A stretch of 64,000 nucleotides of DNA from Solibacillus sp. FSL W7-1436 (GTDB lineage: Bacteria > Bacillota > Bacilli > Bacillales_A > Planococcaceae), in contig NZ_JBBOWV010000001.1 of assembly GCF_038007305.1 (NCBI RefSeq), positions 1,664,501 to 1,728,500 of the forward strand, in the 5' to 3' direction. Positions 17,914-27,500 of this stretch are shown here, in pieces. The notes below the pieces were generated by a model. That model had not been told where the DNA came from and searched no databases. It saw only the letters and a list, made by a program, of their open reading frames with translations. A program made the position numbers and the translations under genes. How positions within the stretch are numbered: the stretch's first letter is position 1; every line of letters begins with the position of its first letter.

Positions 17914-19098
17914 TCAATATTCCATATCCGCAGTCAGGTGAACAGGGCTTTTCCTGCTGTAGAAATACCCGACGAGTAATAATACAAGTGCAAGTGTAAC
18001 GGTCCCGCCTGCAAACAGCAGAGGGGCTTTAAACGTGCGAAAATGAGTTTCCAGACGGGATGCAATGACCGGTCCGATAATTTGTCCGATAGCATAGAAC
18101 GTAGTCAGTATCGATACGACATAGTTGCTCTGCTTTGGAAACAGCTGTCTGGAATAGGCAGTCGACATTGTTACAAGCCCGACAAACGTAAAACCGAACG
18201 ACATCGCCGATACGAGTACACTCCATGCCGATTGTGATAAAACAGGAAGCAGAATGCCAATAATCTGCAAGGTATAGGCTGTAGACATCATTGAAACCGG
18301 AGAGAAACGCGACATGCATTTCATCCAGATCGGTGCTGACGGAACAGCAGCCAGCCCGGCCAGTACCCAACTGTATCCGGCATAGGCACGCAATGATTCA
18401 ATATTATAAATAATATCGACCAAAAAAGTACCTGTAATAATATAACCGAGTCCTTCCAAGCCATATGCGATGATCAGCCATGGCATAAATCCGCGCCAAA
18501 TATTATTGTCCGCAGACTTTGGTTCCTTTATATGATTGGCAACGCTTAAATGACGCCATAAAAAAATTGTCGTTGCTAAAAATAAGACGGATAATGCACC
18601 AAGACCAATCCAGGAACCTTGCCAGTGAAAGCTTGCTTCGAAAAATGGTACAAAAAGTCCCGATAACGCGATACCCAATCCAACTCCGCTAAACAAATAG
18701 CCGCTCCACCGGGTTAATAAGTTTGCCGCTAAATAATCCATTACAATACTTGATGTCAGAACAAATATAAAACCGCTTGTTAAGCCTGCGATAAAACGCA
18801 GCACGATCCAGATTGAATAAGATTCAACCAATCCCATTAAAATGATGGAGAACACATTCAGAAATACGTTCATTAATAGGAAGTTCTTTTTTGATTTGTA
18901 AACAAAGCCGGCTCCTAATGCCCCGATGAAGTAACCGATATAATTGCTTGATGCGAGCCAGCCGCCCTGTGCAAACGATAAGTTTTCATCAACACGCATG
19001 AAAGGCAGAACCGGTGTGAAAGCAAAACGGCTAATCCCCATTGCAACAGCTAAAAATAAAATGCCCCCTAAAATAACACTGAAATGTTGACGGTTCAT
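17914..19098 (-). CDS. YbfB/YjiJ-family MFS transporter
   Basis: A 394-residue protein with about 12 hydrophobic helices, of the YbfB/YjiJ group of major facilitator transporters. The N terminus GGILFLAVAMGISRFAFTPVLPFM with its GISRFAFTPVLP motif is characteristic. Substrate unknown. The frame is open eight codons earlier, but ATG at 19098 lies seven bases after AGGGGGG. Reads in the same direction as bmrR; 118 bases separate it from the bmrR start. Confidence 0.88.
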   Translation of the reverse strand: MNRQHFSVILGGILFLAVAMGISRFAFTPVLPFMRVDENLSFAQGGWLASSNYIGYFIGALGAGFVYKSKKNFLLMNVFLNVFSIILMGLVESYSIWIVLRFIAGLTSGFIFVLTSSIVMDYLAANLLTRWSGYLFSGVGLGIALSGLFVPFFEASFHWQGSWIGLGALSVLFLATTIFLWRHLSVANHIKEPKSADNNIWRGFMPWLIIAYGLEGLGYIITGTFLVDIIYNIESLRAYAGYSWVLAGLAAVPSAPIWMKCMSRFSPVSMMSTAYTLQIIGILLPVLSQSAWSVLVSAMSFGFTFVGLVTMSTAYSRQLFPKQSNYVVSILTTFYAIGQIIGPVIASRLETHFRTFKAPLLFAGGTVTLALVLLLVGYFYSRKSPVHLTADMEY

Positions 19099-19141
19099 GA
19101 ACATCCCCCCTAGAAAAAACATCCCTTACAGTAATTGTAAC

Positions 19142-19159
19142 ACTCTTAAATTCAAGAGT
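19142..19159 (-). promoter_or_regulatory. Dyad upstream of the YbfB-like transporter gene
   Basis: ACTCTT and AAGAGT are separated by AAATTC, 44 bases before the start codon. A possible operator; no cognate regulator is assigned. Confidence 0.3.
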
Positions 19160-19198
19160 AATAGAGAAAATACCCGCAGAAATAAGAGGAAAAAGAAA

Positions 19199-19237
19199 AG
19201 AGATGAAACAGAAGTTGGTTACTTCCGTTTCATCTCT
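19199..19237 (-). terminator. Terminator of the OFA-family transporter gene
   Basis: AGAGATGAAAC..GAAGT and its complement form a 17-bp stem (one mismatch) with a short loop; on the minus strand it is followed by TTTTCTTTTT. Confidence 0.85.
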
Positions 19238-19246
19238 ATATAATCC

Positions 19247-20521
19247 TTATGAATGAGCAGGTGCTCCCTGTTTCCCTTTGTTGTTGGCACTTGCTTCTTC
19301 TTTTGCACGCTGTTTTTTCATTTTGTTTAAATCTGAACGTAATAGTAAAGAAATACCTAATGAAATTGCGATTAAGAAGCTGAATAAATAGAATACTGGA
19401 ATATAGCTGTTTGTCGCTTCGTGAATTGTTGATACGATAATCGGACCAAAAATACCACCAAGTGACCATGTTGTTAATAAATAACCGTGAATTACGCCAA
19501 GTTGCTTCGTACCGAATAAATCACTCGCGAATGCTGGTAAGTTCGAGAAGCCACCACCGTAACAACTAACTACTAAGAAAATGAACAGTTGTAAAAGAAG
19601 TGCATTTGTCGTAAATGGTAATGTAATAAAGGCAATTAATTGAATCGTGAAGAAGATCACGAATACGTTAGAACGCCCGATATAATCTGAACCAGCCGCC
19701 CATAGTAAACGACCGCCACCATTGAATAAGCCCATTAAACCAACCATTGTCGCAGCAGCGGCTACTGATAAGCCGGCAATTTCCTGAGACATTGGCGAAG
19801 CAACGGAAATCATCATTAAACCAGATGTAACGTTAATTAAGTGCATTGCCCAAAGCATCCAGAACTGTTTCGTGCGAACAGCTTCGCGTGCTGACATTTG
19901 AGCGATTTCCTGTGTTTTTGCTTTACCTGTAGCGACAGCTTCTTCTACTTCACCTGGCTTAGGTGGAGCGATGTAAAGTGCGCCAATCATCATTAATACA
20001 AAGTAACTAATACCTAAAATAAAGTACGTATTTGAAATTCCTACAGCATCCATTAGGTTTACAGCAACCGGCGCTGTAATTAAAGCACCTGAACCGAATC
20101 CTAATACAGCCATCCCTGTCGCTAAACCACGACGATTAGGGAACCATTTAACAAGTGTTGATACTGGAGCGATATAACCGATCCCCATCCCAAGACCGCT
20201 TAATAACCCGTAAGTTAACCAATATAAGACAACCGAATCCATAGCGATTGCAATCCCTGCGCCACCTTGACCTAAACCAAAGAGTACTGCGGCAACCATT
20301 GCTGCTTTTCTCGGTCCTAATTTTTCTACTGTACTACCAAATAGTGCTGCAGCAAAACCTGCTAACCCCATCATAATTGTAAATGCGATTGTAATTTGTG
20401 ATGCATCCCATCCAAGCTCAGAAGCGATTGGATTTTTATACACACTGTATGCATAAGCTCCACCGATCGAAAGGTGAATAGCGATTGCTGATGCAGCAAT
20501 TAACCAACGATTCTTTTTCAA
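19247..20521 (-). CDS. OFA-family MFS transporter (oxalate/formate antiporter type)
   Basis: A 424-residue major facilitator with about 12 helices. The N terminus HLSIGGAYAYSVYKNPI and the GIGYIAPVSTLVKWFPNRRGLATGMAVLGFGSG block are typical of the OFA group, which includes OxlT and the pyruvate/lactate-linked transporters. It probably moves a small carboxylate; the exact substrate cannot be read. The C-terminal tail is basic and polar (about 395-424). The start codon is TTG, seven bases after TGAGGGGG. That site is an exact complement of the C-rich loop of the candidate small RNA at 61.8 kb. Confidence 0.88.
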   Translation of the reverse strand: MKKNRWLIAASAIAIHLSIGGAYAYSVYKNPIASELGWDASQITIAFTIMMGLAGFAAALFGSTVEKLGPRKAAMVAAVLFGLGQGGAGIAIAMDSVVLYWLTYGLLSGLGMGIGYIAPVSTLVKWFPNRRGLATGMAVLGFGSGALITAPVAVNLMDAVGISNTYFILGISYFVLMMIGALYIAPPKPGEVEEAVATGKAKTQEIAQMSAREAVRTKQFWMLWAMHLINVTSGLMMISVASPMSQEIAGLSVAAAATMVGLMGLFNGGGRLLWAAGSDYIGRSNVFVIFFTIQLIAFITLPFTTNALLLQLFIFLVVSCYGGGFSNLPAFASDLFGTKQLGVIHGYLLTTWSLGGIFGPIIVSTIHEATNSYIPVFYLFSFLIAISLGISLLLRSDLNKMKKQRAKEEASANNKGKQGAPAHS

Positions 20522-21325
20522 AAATATTCCCCCTCACACAAAATAAATATCGGTTATACGACATTTTTCTACTTGAAGTAGTTATGTCTAAAGTATGAAC
20601 GTCCATGTACATTAACTTAACACTAACTTATTATTTTGCGCAAGTAGAATTTTTCAAAAAGAATTATCTCGAAAAAACATATATTTCTCTTTTGAGTAAT
20701 AAAATTGTACTTAAAGTAAATATTTTTCGATGCTAAAAAGGCGTTGTAACGTTGTTAAATCAAGGGTTTGCGAGGTTTGAGTGTTAGTTCAATATAACAA
20801 TATTTATTCAAAAGGATAATATTGTAAAATATAATAATTTCTATTTTAATAACGAAAAACACTTAGTTGTGCATATTATTTCTATCAAATGCAGATAAGA
20901 AATTAAATGAAAATACTTTTGAACTCATAATATAACAGTTACTAATACACGCGGAATTTACTGGGAAAATGATTTATGCATTGATAAATCAATGTTTTGA
21001 TTAAGTTTTCGCCTCAATAGCTGAATGTTATTTTGATTTTAAATAACTTTGGTCAAACTGTTTATAACAGTTTGGATGAAATAGAATTTTTGAAGTTACG
21101 CTAAAGAATTATGTTTAAAAAAGAAAAAAATTCGAGTGCTGAAAGAGATTTTTATTTCGGTTAGTGTAATAAAGCCTGTTAAAATGGGCTTAAAATAACA
21201 TAAAAATTGGGATTGGAGGGATATGTATAAAAATACTTGCCTCTATTTAAATTGAAATAAATTAATTGACGTGCTACGTTCTGTTCTCTAAAGTCAAATT
21301 AGTGATAAGAAAAGAGGCGAAATTT
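20522..21325. other. Long AT-rich divergent region with several dyads
   Basis: About 800 bases without a credible gene. Inverted repeats: CTACTTGAAGTAG (20569-20581), the similar TACTTAAAGTA (20708-20718), CATTGATAAATCAATG (20979-20994), CAAACTGT-N5-ACAGTTTG (21054-21074), and a weak AAGCC..GGGCTT hairpin (about 21172-21192). The first and second share a TACTT-N-AAGTA core and could be operators for the leftward transporter. Confidence 0.45.
21266..21294 (+). promoter_or_regulatory. Promoter of the flavin reductase-like gene
   Basis: TTGACG (21266-21271) and TAAAGT (21289-21294) are 17 bases apart, 31 bases before the start codon. Consensus match only. Confidence 0.5.
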
Positions 21326-21937
21326 ATGAAAAAAATAGATCCGAAACAATTATCCGAACGTGAAAATTATAAGTTTTTGATTGGATCCATTATTCCAAGA
21401 CCAATTGCTTTTGTCACATCTGTTTCTGAAGAAGGTGTCGTAAACGCAGCACCATTTAGTTTCTTCAATATAGTGTCTTCAAACCCACCGATGATTTCGG
21501 TAAGTATCCAACGAAAAAGAGGGGAGAAAAAAGATACTGCAAGAAACATTATTGAAAAAGAGCAATTTGTCGTTCATATTGTCGATACTGAAAATGTAGA
21601 GCAAGTAAATGAAACAGCAGCTAACTTGCCGTCAAATGAAAGTGAAGTAGCAGTTGCGGGAATGTCATTAGTAAAGAGTGAAAAAATCGATGTTCCGGGT
21701 GTAAAGGAAGCAAAAGTCCGACTGGAATGTGTCCTTGAAAAAGCGCTGGAACTTGGCGGCGATGATGAAACGCCAGGCTGCGACCTGATCATCGGAAAAG
21801 TCGTATACTATCATATAGAAGAAAGTCTGTATGAAAATGGTCGGATTGATCCGGAAGGACTTGGCGCAATCAGCCGTTTAGCCGGAAATGACTATGCAAA
21901 AATTGGTGCGCAATTCACAATTGAGCGCCCGCAGTAA
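21326..21937 (+). CDS. Flavin reductase-like FMN-binding split-barrel protein
   Basis: A 203-residue protein of the flavin reductase-like/DIM6-NTAB group. Marks: LIGSIIPRPIAFVTSVSEEGVVNAAPFSFFN, and NPPMISVSI, which build the FMN pocket, then KDTARNIIEKEQFVVHIV. It is likely an FMN-dependent oxidoreductase of unknown substrate. The ATG at 21326 follows AGAGGCG and starts at the domain edge; the frame is open 20 codons upstream, but that region overlaps the promoter. An AAGGAG site begins the next gene 19 bases on, so they form an operon with the epimerase and GNAT genes. Confidence 0.88.
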   Translation: MKKIDPKQLSERENYKFLIGSIIPRPIAFVTSVSEEGVVNAAPFSFFNIVSSNPPMISVSIQRKRGEKKDTARNIIEKEQFVVHIVDTENVEQVNETAANLPSNESEVAVAGMSLVKSEKIDVPGVKEAKVRLECVLEKALELGGDDETPGCDLIIGKVVYYHIEESLYENGRIDPEGLGAISRLAGNDYAKIGAQFTIERPQ

Positions 21938-21956
21938 TGAAGGAGAGCAAAGAAGA

Positions 21957-23066
21957 ATGCAAATCAAATCAATAGAATTATTTAATATCGAGTTACCATT
22001 AATTGAACCGTTTATCGTGAGCTACGGGACTTATCCGCACATGCCATCGATTATTGTGAAGATGACTTCGGAGTGCGGTTTGGTCGGCTGGGGTGAGGCA
22101 GTCCCGGATGAACACGTGACAGGCGAAACATTGGAAGGCACGTATGCTGTATTAAAACATACGCTTGCACCAGCAATGATTGGGGAAAACCCGATGAATT
22201 TCGAAAAAATCCATGCCAAAATGGATGCGCTCATATACAGTGCGCCGGCTGCCAAAGCGGCAATTGATATCGCCTGCTTTGATCTGACAGGGAAAAAGCT
22301 TGGAGTACCTGCCTATCAATTAACAGGCGGGCGTTACTATGAAAAGTTCCCGATTACACATGTGCTAAGCATCGGTACACCGGAAAAAATGGCAAATGAA
22401 GCGGCAGAACGTGTAGAAATGGGGTACAACTCATTCAAAATGAAGGTCGGTCGCGATGTAGCAAGTGATGTTGCCCGCATAAAAGCAGTACGTGAACGTG
22501 TAGGCAGTGAAATCGCGATTCGCGTTGATGTTAACCAAGGTTGGGTAAACAGTTCAACAACGATGCAAGCAGTTCGTGAGCTGGAGAAATTGAACATCGA
22601 CTGGCTCGAACAACCGGTACGCGCGGATGATATTGACGGCATGGTTGAGATTAAATCGAAAACATCAATTCCTGTCATGATTGACGAAGGATTACGCGGT
22701 GTACGTGAAATGCGTGAAATTATTGCAAAGCGTGCAGCGGACAAAGTGAATATTAAATTGATGAAATGCGGGGGAATGTATCCTGCAATGAAGCTTGCCC
22801 ATATGGCGGAAATGGCGGGAATTGAATGCCAAATCGGTTCAATGGTCGAGTCTTCGGTCGGTTCTGCAGCCGGTTTTCATGTAGCCTTTTCGAACAAAGT
22901 ATTTACGAGTGTGGAATTAACAGGACCGTTAAAATTCTCAAAAGATATCGGAAACCTTCAATATAATGTCCCGTATATTCAGTTGAATGAACGTGCAGGT
23001 TTAGGGGTCGATGTCGATGAGGCTGTTTTAGCGGAATTAACACGTGATCATAGTGTGGTGCAGTAA
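21957..23066 (+). CDS. Enolase-superfamily epimerase/racemase (MR/MLE type, dipeptide epimerase-like)
   Basis: A 369-residue protein of the muconate lactonising subgroup. An N-terminal capping domain precedes the barrel. Catalytic pattern: K-x-K in FKMKVGRD (near 165), metal ligands in RVDVNQGW (near 192), WLEQPV (near 219) and MIDEGLRG (near 244), and the second base Lys in VNIKLMKCGG (near 268). This fits the MLE subgroup, in which dipeptide epimerase, N-succinylamino acid racemase and o-succinylbenzoate synthase share these residues, so the substrate is open. The start follows AAGGAGAG. A GNAT gene follows directly, and such pairs often act on amino acids or peptides. Confidence 0.88.
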   Translation: MQIKSIELFNIELPLIEPFIVSYGTYPHMPSIIVKMTSECGLVGWGEAVPDEHVTGETLEGTYAVLKHTLAPAMIGENPMNFEKIHAKMDALIYSAPAAKAAIDIACFDLTGKKLGVPAYQLTGGRYYEKFPITHVLSIGTPEKMANEAAERVEMGYNSFKMKVGRDVASDVARIKAVRERVGSEIAIRVDVNQGWVNSSTTMQAVRELEKLNIDWLEQPVRADDIDGMVEIKSKTSIPVMIDEGLRGVREMREIIAKRAADKVNIKLMKCGGMYPAMKLAHMAEMAGIECQIGSMVESSVGSAAGFHVAFSNKVFTSVELTGPLKFSKDIGNLQYNVPYIQLNERAGLGVDVDEAVLAELTRDHSVVQ

Positions 23067-23744
23067 ATGATTACGTCAGGATTTTTAGGAAATGAACGAT
23101 ATGAAGTTTATTTATTGGATGAAACACATATTCCGGAATTGGTTACTTTGCAGCAGGAAGTTGTCAATGCATTGCCGGACAAAGCAATATTGCAGCCGCT
23201 CGATAATGACGAACTGAGCTTTATTTTAAGCGGGAACGGACTGATGATCGGGATTTTCGTCGAAGAGAAACTAATCGCATTCCGGGCATTGCTGGAACCG
23301 ATGATCGATAAAGAGCATCTGGGCTATGATATTGGCTTGGAAACAGAGGAAGAACTGCGAAAAGTGCTGTATCAGGAAATTTCCAATGTGCATCCGGATT
23401 ATCGTGGTTACGGTTTGCAGCGCACAATGGCGGACATCATTATGCAGCAAGTGGATGAATCGAAGTTTAACACTGTTTGCGCAACGGTCATGCCGGGCAA
23501 TATCGCAAGTTTGAAGGACAAGTTTTCGCAGCATATGCATATTGCAGCATTGAAGCTGAAGTATGGCGGGAAACTGCGCTATGTATTTATGAAGTCACTT
23601 CCTTATAAAGGGCATGAGTGGACTGAAGAACAATTTGTCCCGATGAAAAGCACAGAAGCACAGCAACAGCTTCTAAAATCCGGCTTTATCGGTATCTCGA
23701 TGAAAGCGGATGGGGCGGACTGGCTTATTCAATATGTAAAATAA
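23067..23744 (+). CDS. GNAT-family acetyltransferase
   Basis: A 225-residue protein with the GNAT core. The acetyl-CoA binding motif A is seen in ISNVHPDYRGYGLQRTMADIIM (about 110-131), and VCATVMPGNIASL follows as the next strand. The ATG begins one base after the stop of the epimerase gene, which implies coupled translation. With the epimerase it could acylate an epimerised amino acid or dipeptide; that is inference. Confidence 0.87.
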   Translation: MITSGFLGNERYEVYLLDETHIPELVTLQQEVVNALPDKAILQPLDNDELSFILSGNGLMIGIFVEEKLIAFRALLEPMIDKEHLGYDIGLETEEELRKVLYQEISNVHPDYRGYGLQRTMADIIMQQVDESKFNTVCATVMPGNIASLKDKFSQHMHIAALKLKYGGKLRYVFMKSLPYKGHEWTEEQFVPMKSTEAQQQLLKSGFIGISMKADGADWLIQYVK

Positions 23745-23783
23745 TAAAGGATGTGGCGATAATCAGTTCGCCACATCCTTTAT
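23744..23783 (+). terminator. Terminator of the epimerase/GNAT operon
   Basis: ATAAAGGATGTGGCGA and its exact complement form a 16-bp stem with an 8-base loop, directly at the stop codon of the GNAT gene. The minus side also carries it before the small leftward gene's end. Confidence 0.85.
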
Positions 23784-23818
23784 CGATTTAATTCCGTCCA
23801 TGTCGTATGAATACTCCT

Positions 23819-23926
23819 TTAAATATCGTTGTCGTCAAAGCAATCTAGATCGTAGCAATCACTGTTATCTTCGTATAGGTAAGATACGTCATTTTCATCA
23901 GATGCAATGTAAGTATAGTTTGGCAT
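23819..23926 (-). CDS. Small acidic protein (35 residues)
   Basis: A short leftward frame with a perfect AAAAGGAG site eight bases before the ATG. It encodes MPNYTYIASDENDVSYLYED and then NSDCYDLDCFDDNDI: Asp-rich, with two Cys five residues apart and no hydrophobic segment. The strong ribosome binding site and the terminator at 23744-23783 support a real small gene. No family is recognised. It may be a metal- or partner-binding small protein; that is a guess from composition. Confidence 0.5.
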   Translation of the reverse strand: MPNYTYIASDENDVSYLYEDNSDCYDLDCFDDNDI

Positions 23927-24205
23927 GTGTATCAACTCCTTTTTATAATTATAAAATATTCAGAAAATTAAGTAAAGTATTTTTTTAAGGGCAACAGCAC
24001 ACCGGAATGGGGATAAACGCCTTGAAATCTATATTTAGAGACATTGGTTTCGCTTACATTTCTCTTAAATTACTTTAAAATTAATTCATTTTCATACAGG
24101 TTTTCATACATTATTGGTCGAACAGTTATAAGGTGAATTTTATAGCTTCTTTTGAAACTTTCTGTACCAAAGAGTAGTACATATAAAAATAAAGGGGGAA
24201 TTTTG

Positions 24206-24388
24206 ATGGAGAAAAAACCGTTCAACGATGCCGATGAGCATTATCAAAAGCATGTAGGTACCCCAGCATCTTATAGTATGAGACAGATGCCGAAGCCGAT
24301 TCGGATAATTGGCTATTTTTTCTTCGGCTTCATGGCAATCGCTGCTGTTTTAATAATTCTACTAATACTGATGGATAAAATTCTCTAG
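24206..24388 (+). CDS. Small membrane protein (60 residues)
   Basis: The ATG at 24206 follows AAAGGGGG. The protein has a polar N-terminal half (KKPFNDADEHYQKH) and one C-terminal transmembrane helix (about residues 36-58). The frame is open 18 codons upstream, without a ribosome binding site. A good terminator follows. Function unknown; it stands alone before the large regulator gene. Confidence 0.65.
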   Translation: MEKKPFNDADEHYQKHVGTPASYSMRQMPKPIRIIGYFFFGFMAIAAVLIILLILMDKIL

Positions 24389-24409
24389 TATAAACTAGAG
24401 GATTTTTTC
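24383..24409 (+). terminator. Terminator of the small membrane protein gene
   Basis: CTCTAGT and ACTAGAG form a 7-bp stem with a four-base loop, overlapping the stop codon and followed by GGATTTTTT. Confidence 0.8.
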
Positions 24410-24522
24410 TTTTCTTGAAAGTTATAATATTCAACGCGAAAGATTAATATACTATATATTAATCGTGTTTTATATAAATTCTGTATTTTAAAGAATAATT
24501 TTCTGCTTTATGATAATATGTT

Positions 24523-24536
24523 TGTAATTAATTACA
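24523..24536 (+). promoter_or_regulatory. Palindrome at the start of the BTAD regulator gene
   Basis: TGTAATTAATTACA is a perfect 14-bp palindrome directly before the GATGGGGTGGG ribosome binding site. Its TGTAA half-sites resemble the TGTAACT repeats upstream of the ABC importer, so it may be an autoregulatory site. Confidence 0.4.
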
Positions 24537-24551
24537 GATGGGGTGGGAAGC

Positions 24552-27500
24552 ATGGAGCAACATATTTTTGTCTCGAAACTTATACCTCCGACACCAGTCA
24601 ATAACTATTTAAGAAGAGCAAAGTTAATGAAAAAGCTTTCAGATTGGCCACATGCAAAGTGCACCATTTTACATAGTAGCGCAGGTTACGGGAAAACATC
24701 GCTTATTAGTCAGTTTTTAAACGATCAGAAAACAAAATCCTCCTGGTATCAGATTACGCCGGATGATGACTCGATATTTCCGTTTTTACGGCATTTTATC
24801 TATAGTATTCAACAGCATTTCCCGTCGTTCGGCGAAAGATTAAAAGGCTGGGATGAGACGTTAAAGTTTCATAATATGGAAGAGCTGCTGCAGCTTTCAA
24901 AGCAGATCGCCAATGAACTGCACCATATAAAAGAGCCTTTTTTAATTGTGCTGGACGATTATCATCATGTATCACACGTGTTTCCGATCAACTACATTAT
25001 GAATCAGCTGCTTCAATTTTTGCCTGCCAACCTCCATATCATTGTCGCAACAAGGAAAATGCCTGAATGGAGCTGTTTGTTGATGCTTCGTATGAATAAT
25101 CAGCTGATAGAATGTTTAGAGCCGGAATTTACTTTCGCGGAAGAAGATGTCCAGTATTTATTCGAAGCTTTTTTTGACCGGCAAATTACGGACGAACAAA
25201 GCGAATTTATTATGCAAATGACTGAAGGCTGGGCGATGGCGGTCATGCTGCTTGGCTATAAAGCGAAATATAGTCAGGAACAGCTTATCGATATCGCGGA
25301 AGGGGCGGTCGGGAATTTCTTTGCTTACCTTTCCGCGGAAGTATTCGATAAGCTTGATGAGCAACTGCAGCTGCAGCTTTTAAAGTTAGGTATTCATCAA
25401 GTAATTTCTCTTGAAGTCATTACAGAGCTGTACGGGGTGGAATGGATCCAGCAAGTGAAGCCGAAATTGGATGAGCTTGCGTTTATAACACCATTGGCAG
25501 GGGGAACAAAATACCGGTTCCATGCACTGTTCCAACAGTTTTTACAGCAAAGGCTGAGCGAATATTATCCGGACCTGCATGAGGAATTCCATGAACAGGC
25601 TGCCCGGTATTATGCCGATCAAAACTTAGGTGTATTGGCTGTCACACATGCGACCCAGCTGAAAAACAACCGGTACTATATCGAGTTGCTGATGCAATTT
25701 GCACAACAGTTTATTGAAGCGGGGCAATTTGAATTTTTACTCGAACGGCTGAAAGATTTTTCAATTGAAGAAAAACCTTATCAGCTTCTTTATTATGAAG
25801 GGGAATGCCAGCGTTACCGTGCGCAATATGAACGGGCAAAAAATGCGTACAATGAATGCTTTATAAAAGCGCAGCTGCAACAGGACCGGTTATTTTTAAT
25901 GCGTTCGCAGTTTGGGCTGGCCAATATTTATTTGGATACACTTCAGCCGGTTTTTGCGGAACATCATTTACAGCAGGCGATTAGCTTCCTGAATGAAGTG
26001 AATGTCAGCGATACGGAACGGCATCTTATTAATAGTTTATATACCGAAAACCTCATTAATTTAGGGAAAGCGGGGGAGGCGCTGCGCTGGAGCCAGTCGC
26101 AAAACCTGCAGCTAAGCATCAATAATATCGATGCGCGTCTTTATTTGCGCCACGGTCAGCTGGACAAAGCGAAAGAATTGCTGAATGCACGTGTGTCAAA
26201 GCCGTTCCAATGGGAAGAAGCGCACCGTACGACCGATTTACTGCTCGTTTTGATCGATGTATTAATGGGTGAAAACACGCAAGCGTATAGCCGAATAATA
26301 GAAGGCGGAAAAGAAGAGCTCGTTGATATGCCGTATACACTTGCCCTGACAAAGCTGCGCAAAGGGCTGGCACTGCTAAATATGGAGAGGAAAGATTTCG
26401 AACGTGCGAAAGGCTGTTTTGATGAGACACTTGAGCTCCTCAATCTCATTCATGTAAAACGCATTACTGCCGAGTGTTATATGGGGCTTATTTTATATCA
26501 CCGCGACAATGTGTTTGAGGCGAAGCGCCATGCACAAATCGGACTGAGGGAAACAAACAAAGTACAGGATTTCTGGATGTCGGCATTGCTGTTGACGGCT
26601 TTGACGAAAGTACTGGCAGAAAACAGCCATTTTGACGAAGCGATTGATACGGCAAAACAGGCATTATCCTATTATGAGCGCAGTGAGGATACGTACGGTC
26701 AGATGATCTGTTCCTTTTGGCTGGCGTATTGCTTTGCCAATTCAGCTGATCAAGAGCCTGCGTTAACATATCATCGTCGCTTTTGGGAATTATGTGTGAA
26801 TGACTATCCGTTTTTCATGGAGAAGAAGACCCTTTTCGGACCGCGCTATTTAATTGTATTTGTTCAACTCGCAAAACAGCTGCAGCAGGAGGCGCTCGTA
26901 TTTAGCCAGTTGAATATAATTGCAGCGCCAAGTACTGAGCTATCATTGACGTTGTTCGGGCCTGTGCAAATTTACCGTGAGAATGAAATGATTCAGGATA
27001 AAGAGTGGAAACGACTGAAAGCAAAGGAACTGTTTTTATATTTATATATTCACCGCGATCAGTTTGTATCACGCCAGCAAATTTGCGATGCTATTTGGCA
27101 GCAGGATGAAGAAGCGATGCAGCGTGATTTCAAAGTTGTTTTTAATGCGATGTTAAAAGCGTTGGAGCCGACTAGATCGGCACGTGAGGAAAGCAATTTT
27201 ATTAAGCGCCATCAGCATTTATATAAATTGGAAGATCGCTGGGCTCACAGTGACGTTGCCCATTTTACGTATTATGTGCAGCGCGGACTGGAAGAAAAAA
27301 CCGCCAAGCTTTCAAACGAATGGCTGAAACTGGCGATGCGGCTTGTAGATGGCCCGTTCTGTTCTGACATGGAACGGGAATGGCTTGAACCTGTTCAGGC
27401 GCATTATAATGAACAAATACTCCTCATCTTGGAGCGTGTCGCCCAAAATTACGTTCGCCTGCAGCAGTTTGAGAAGGTGATCCGGTGGGCAGACCGTATT

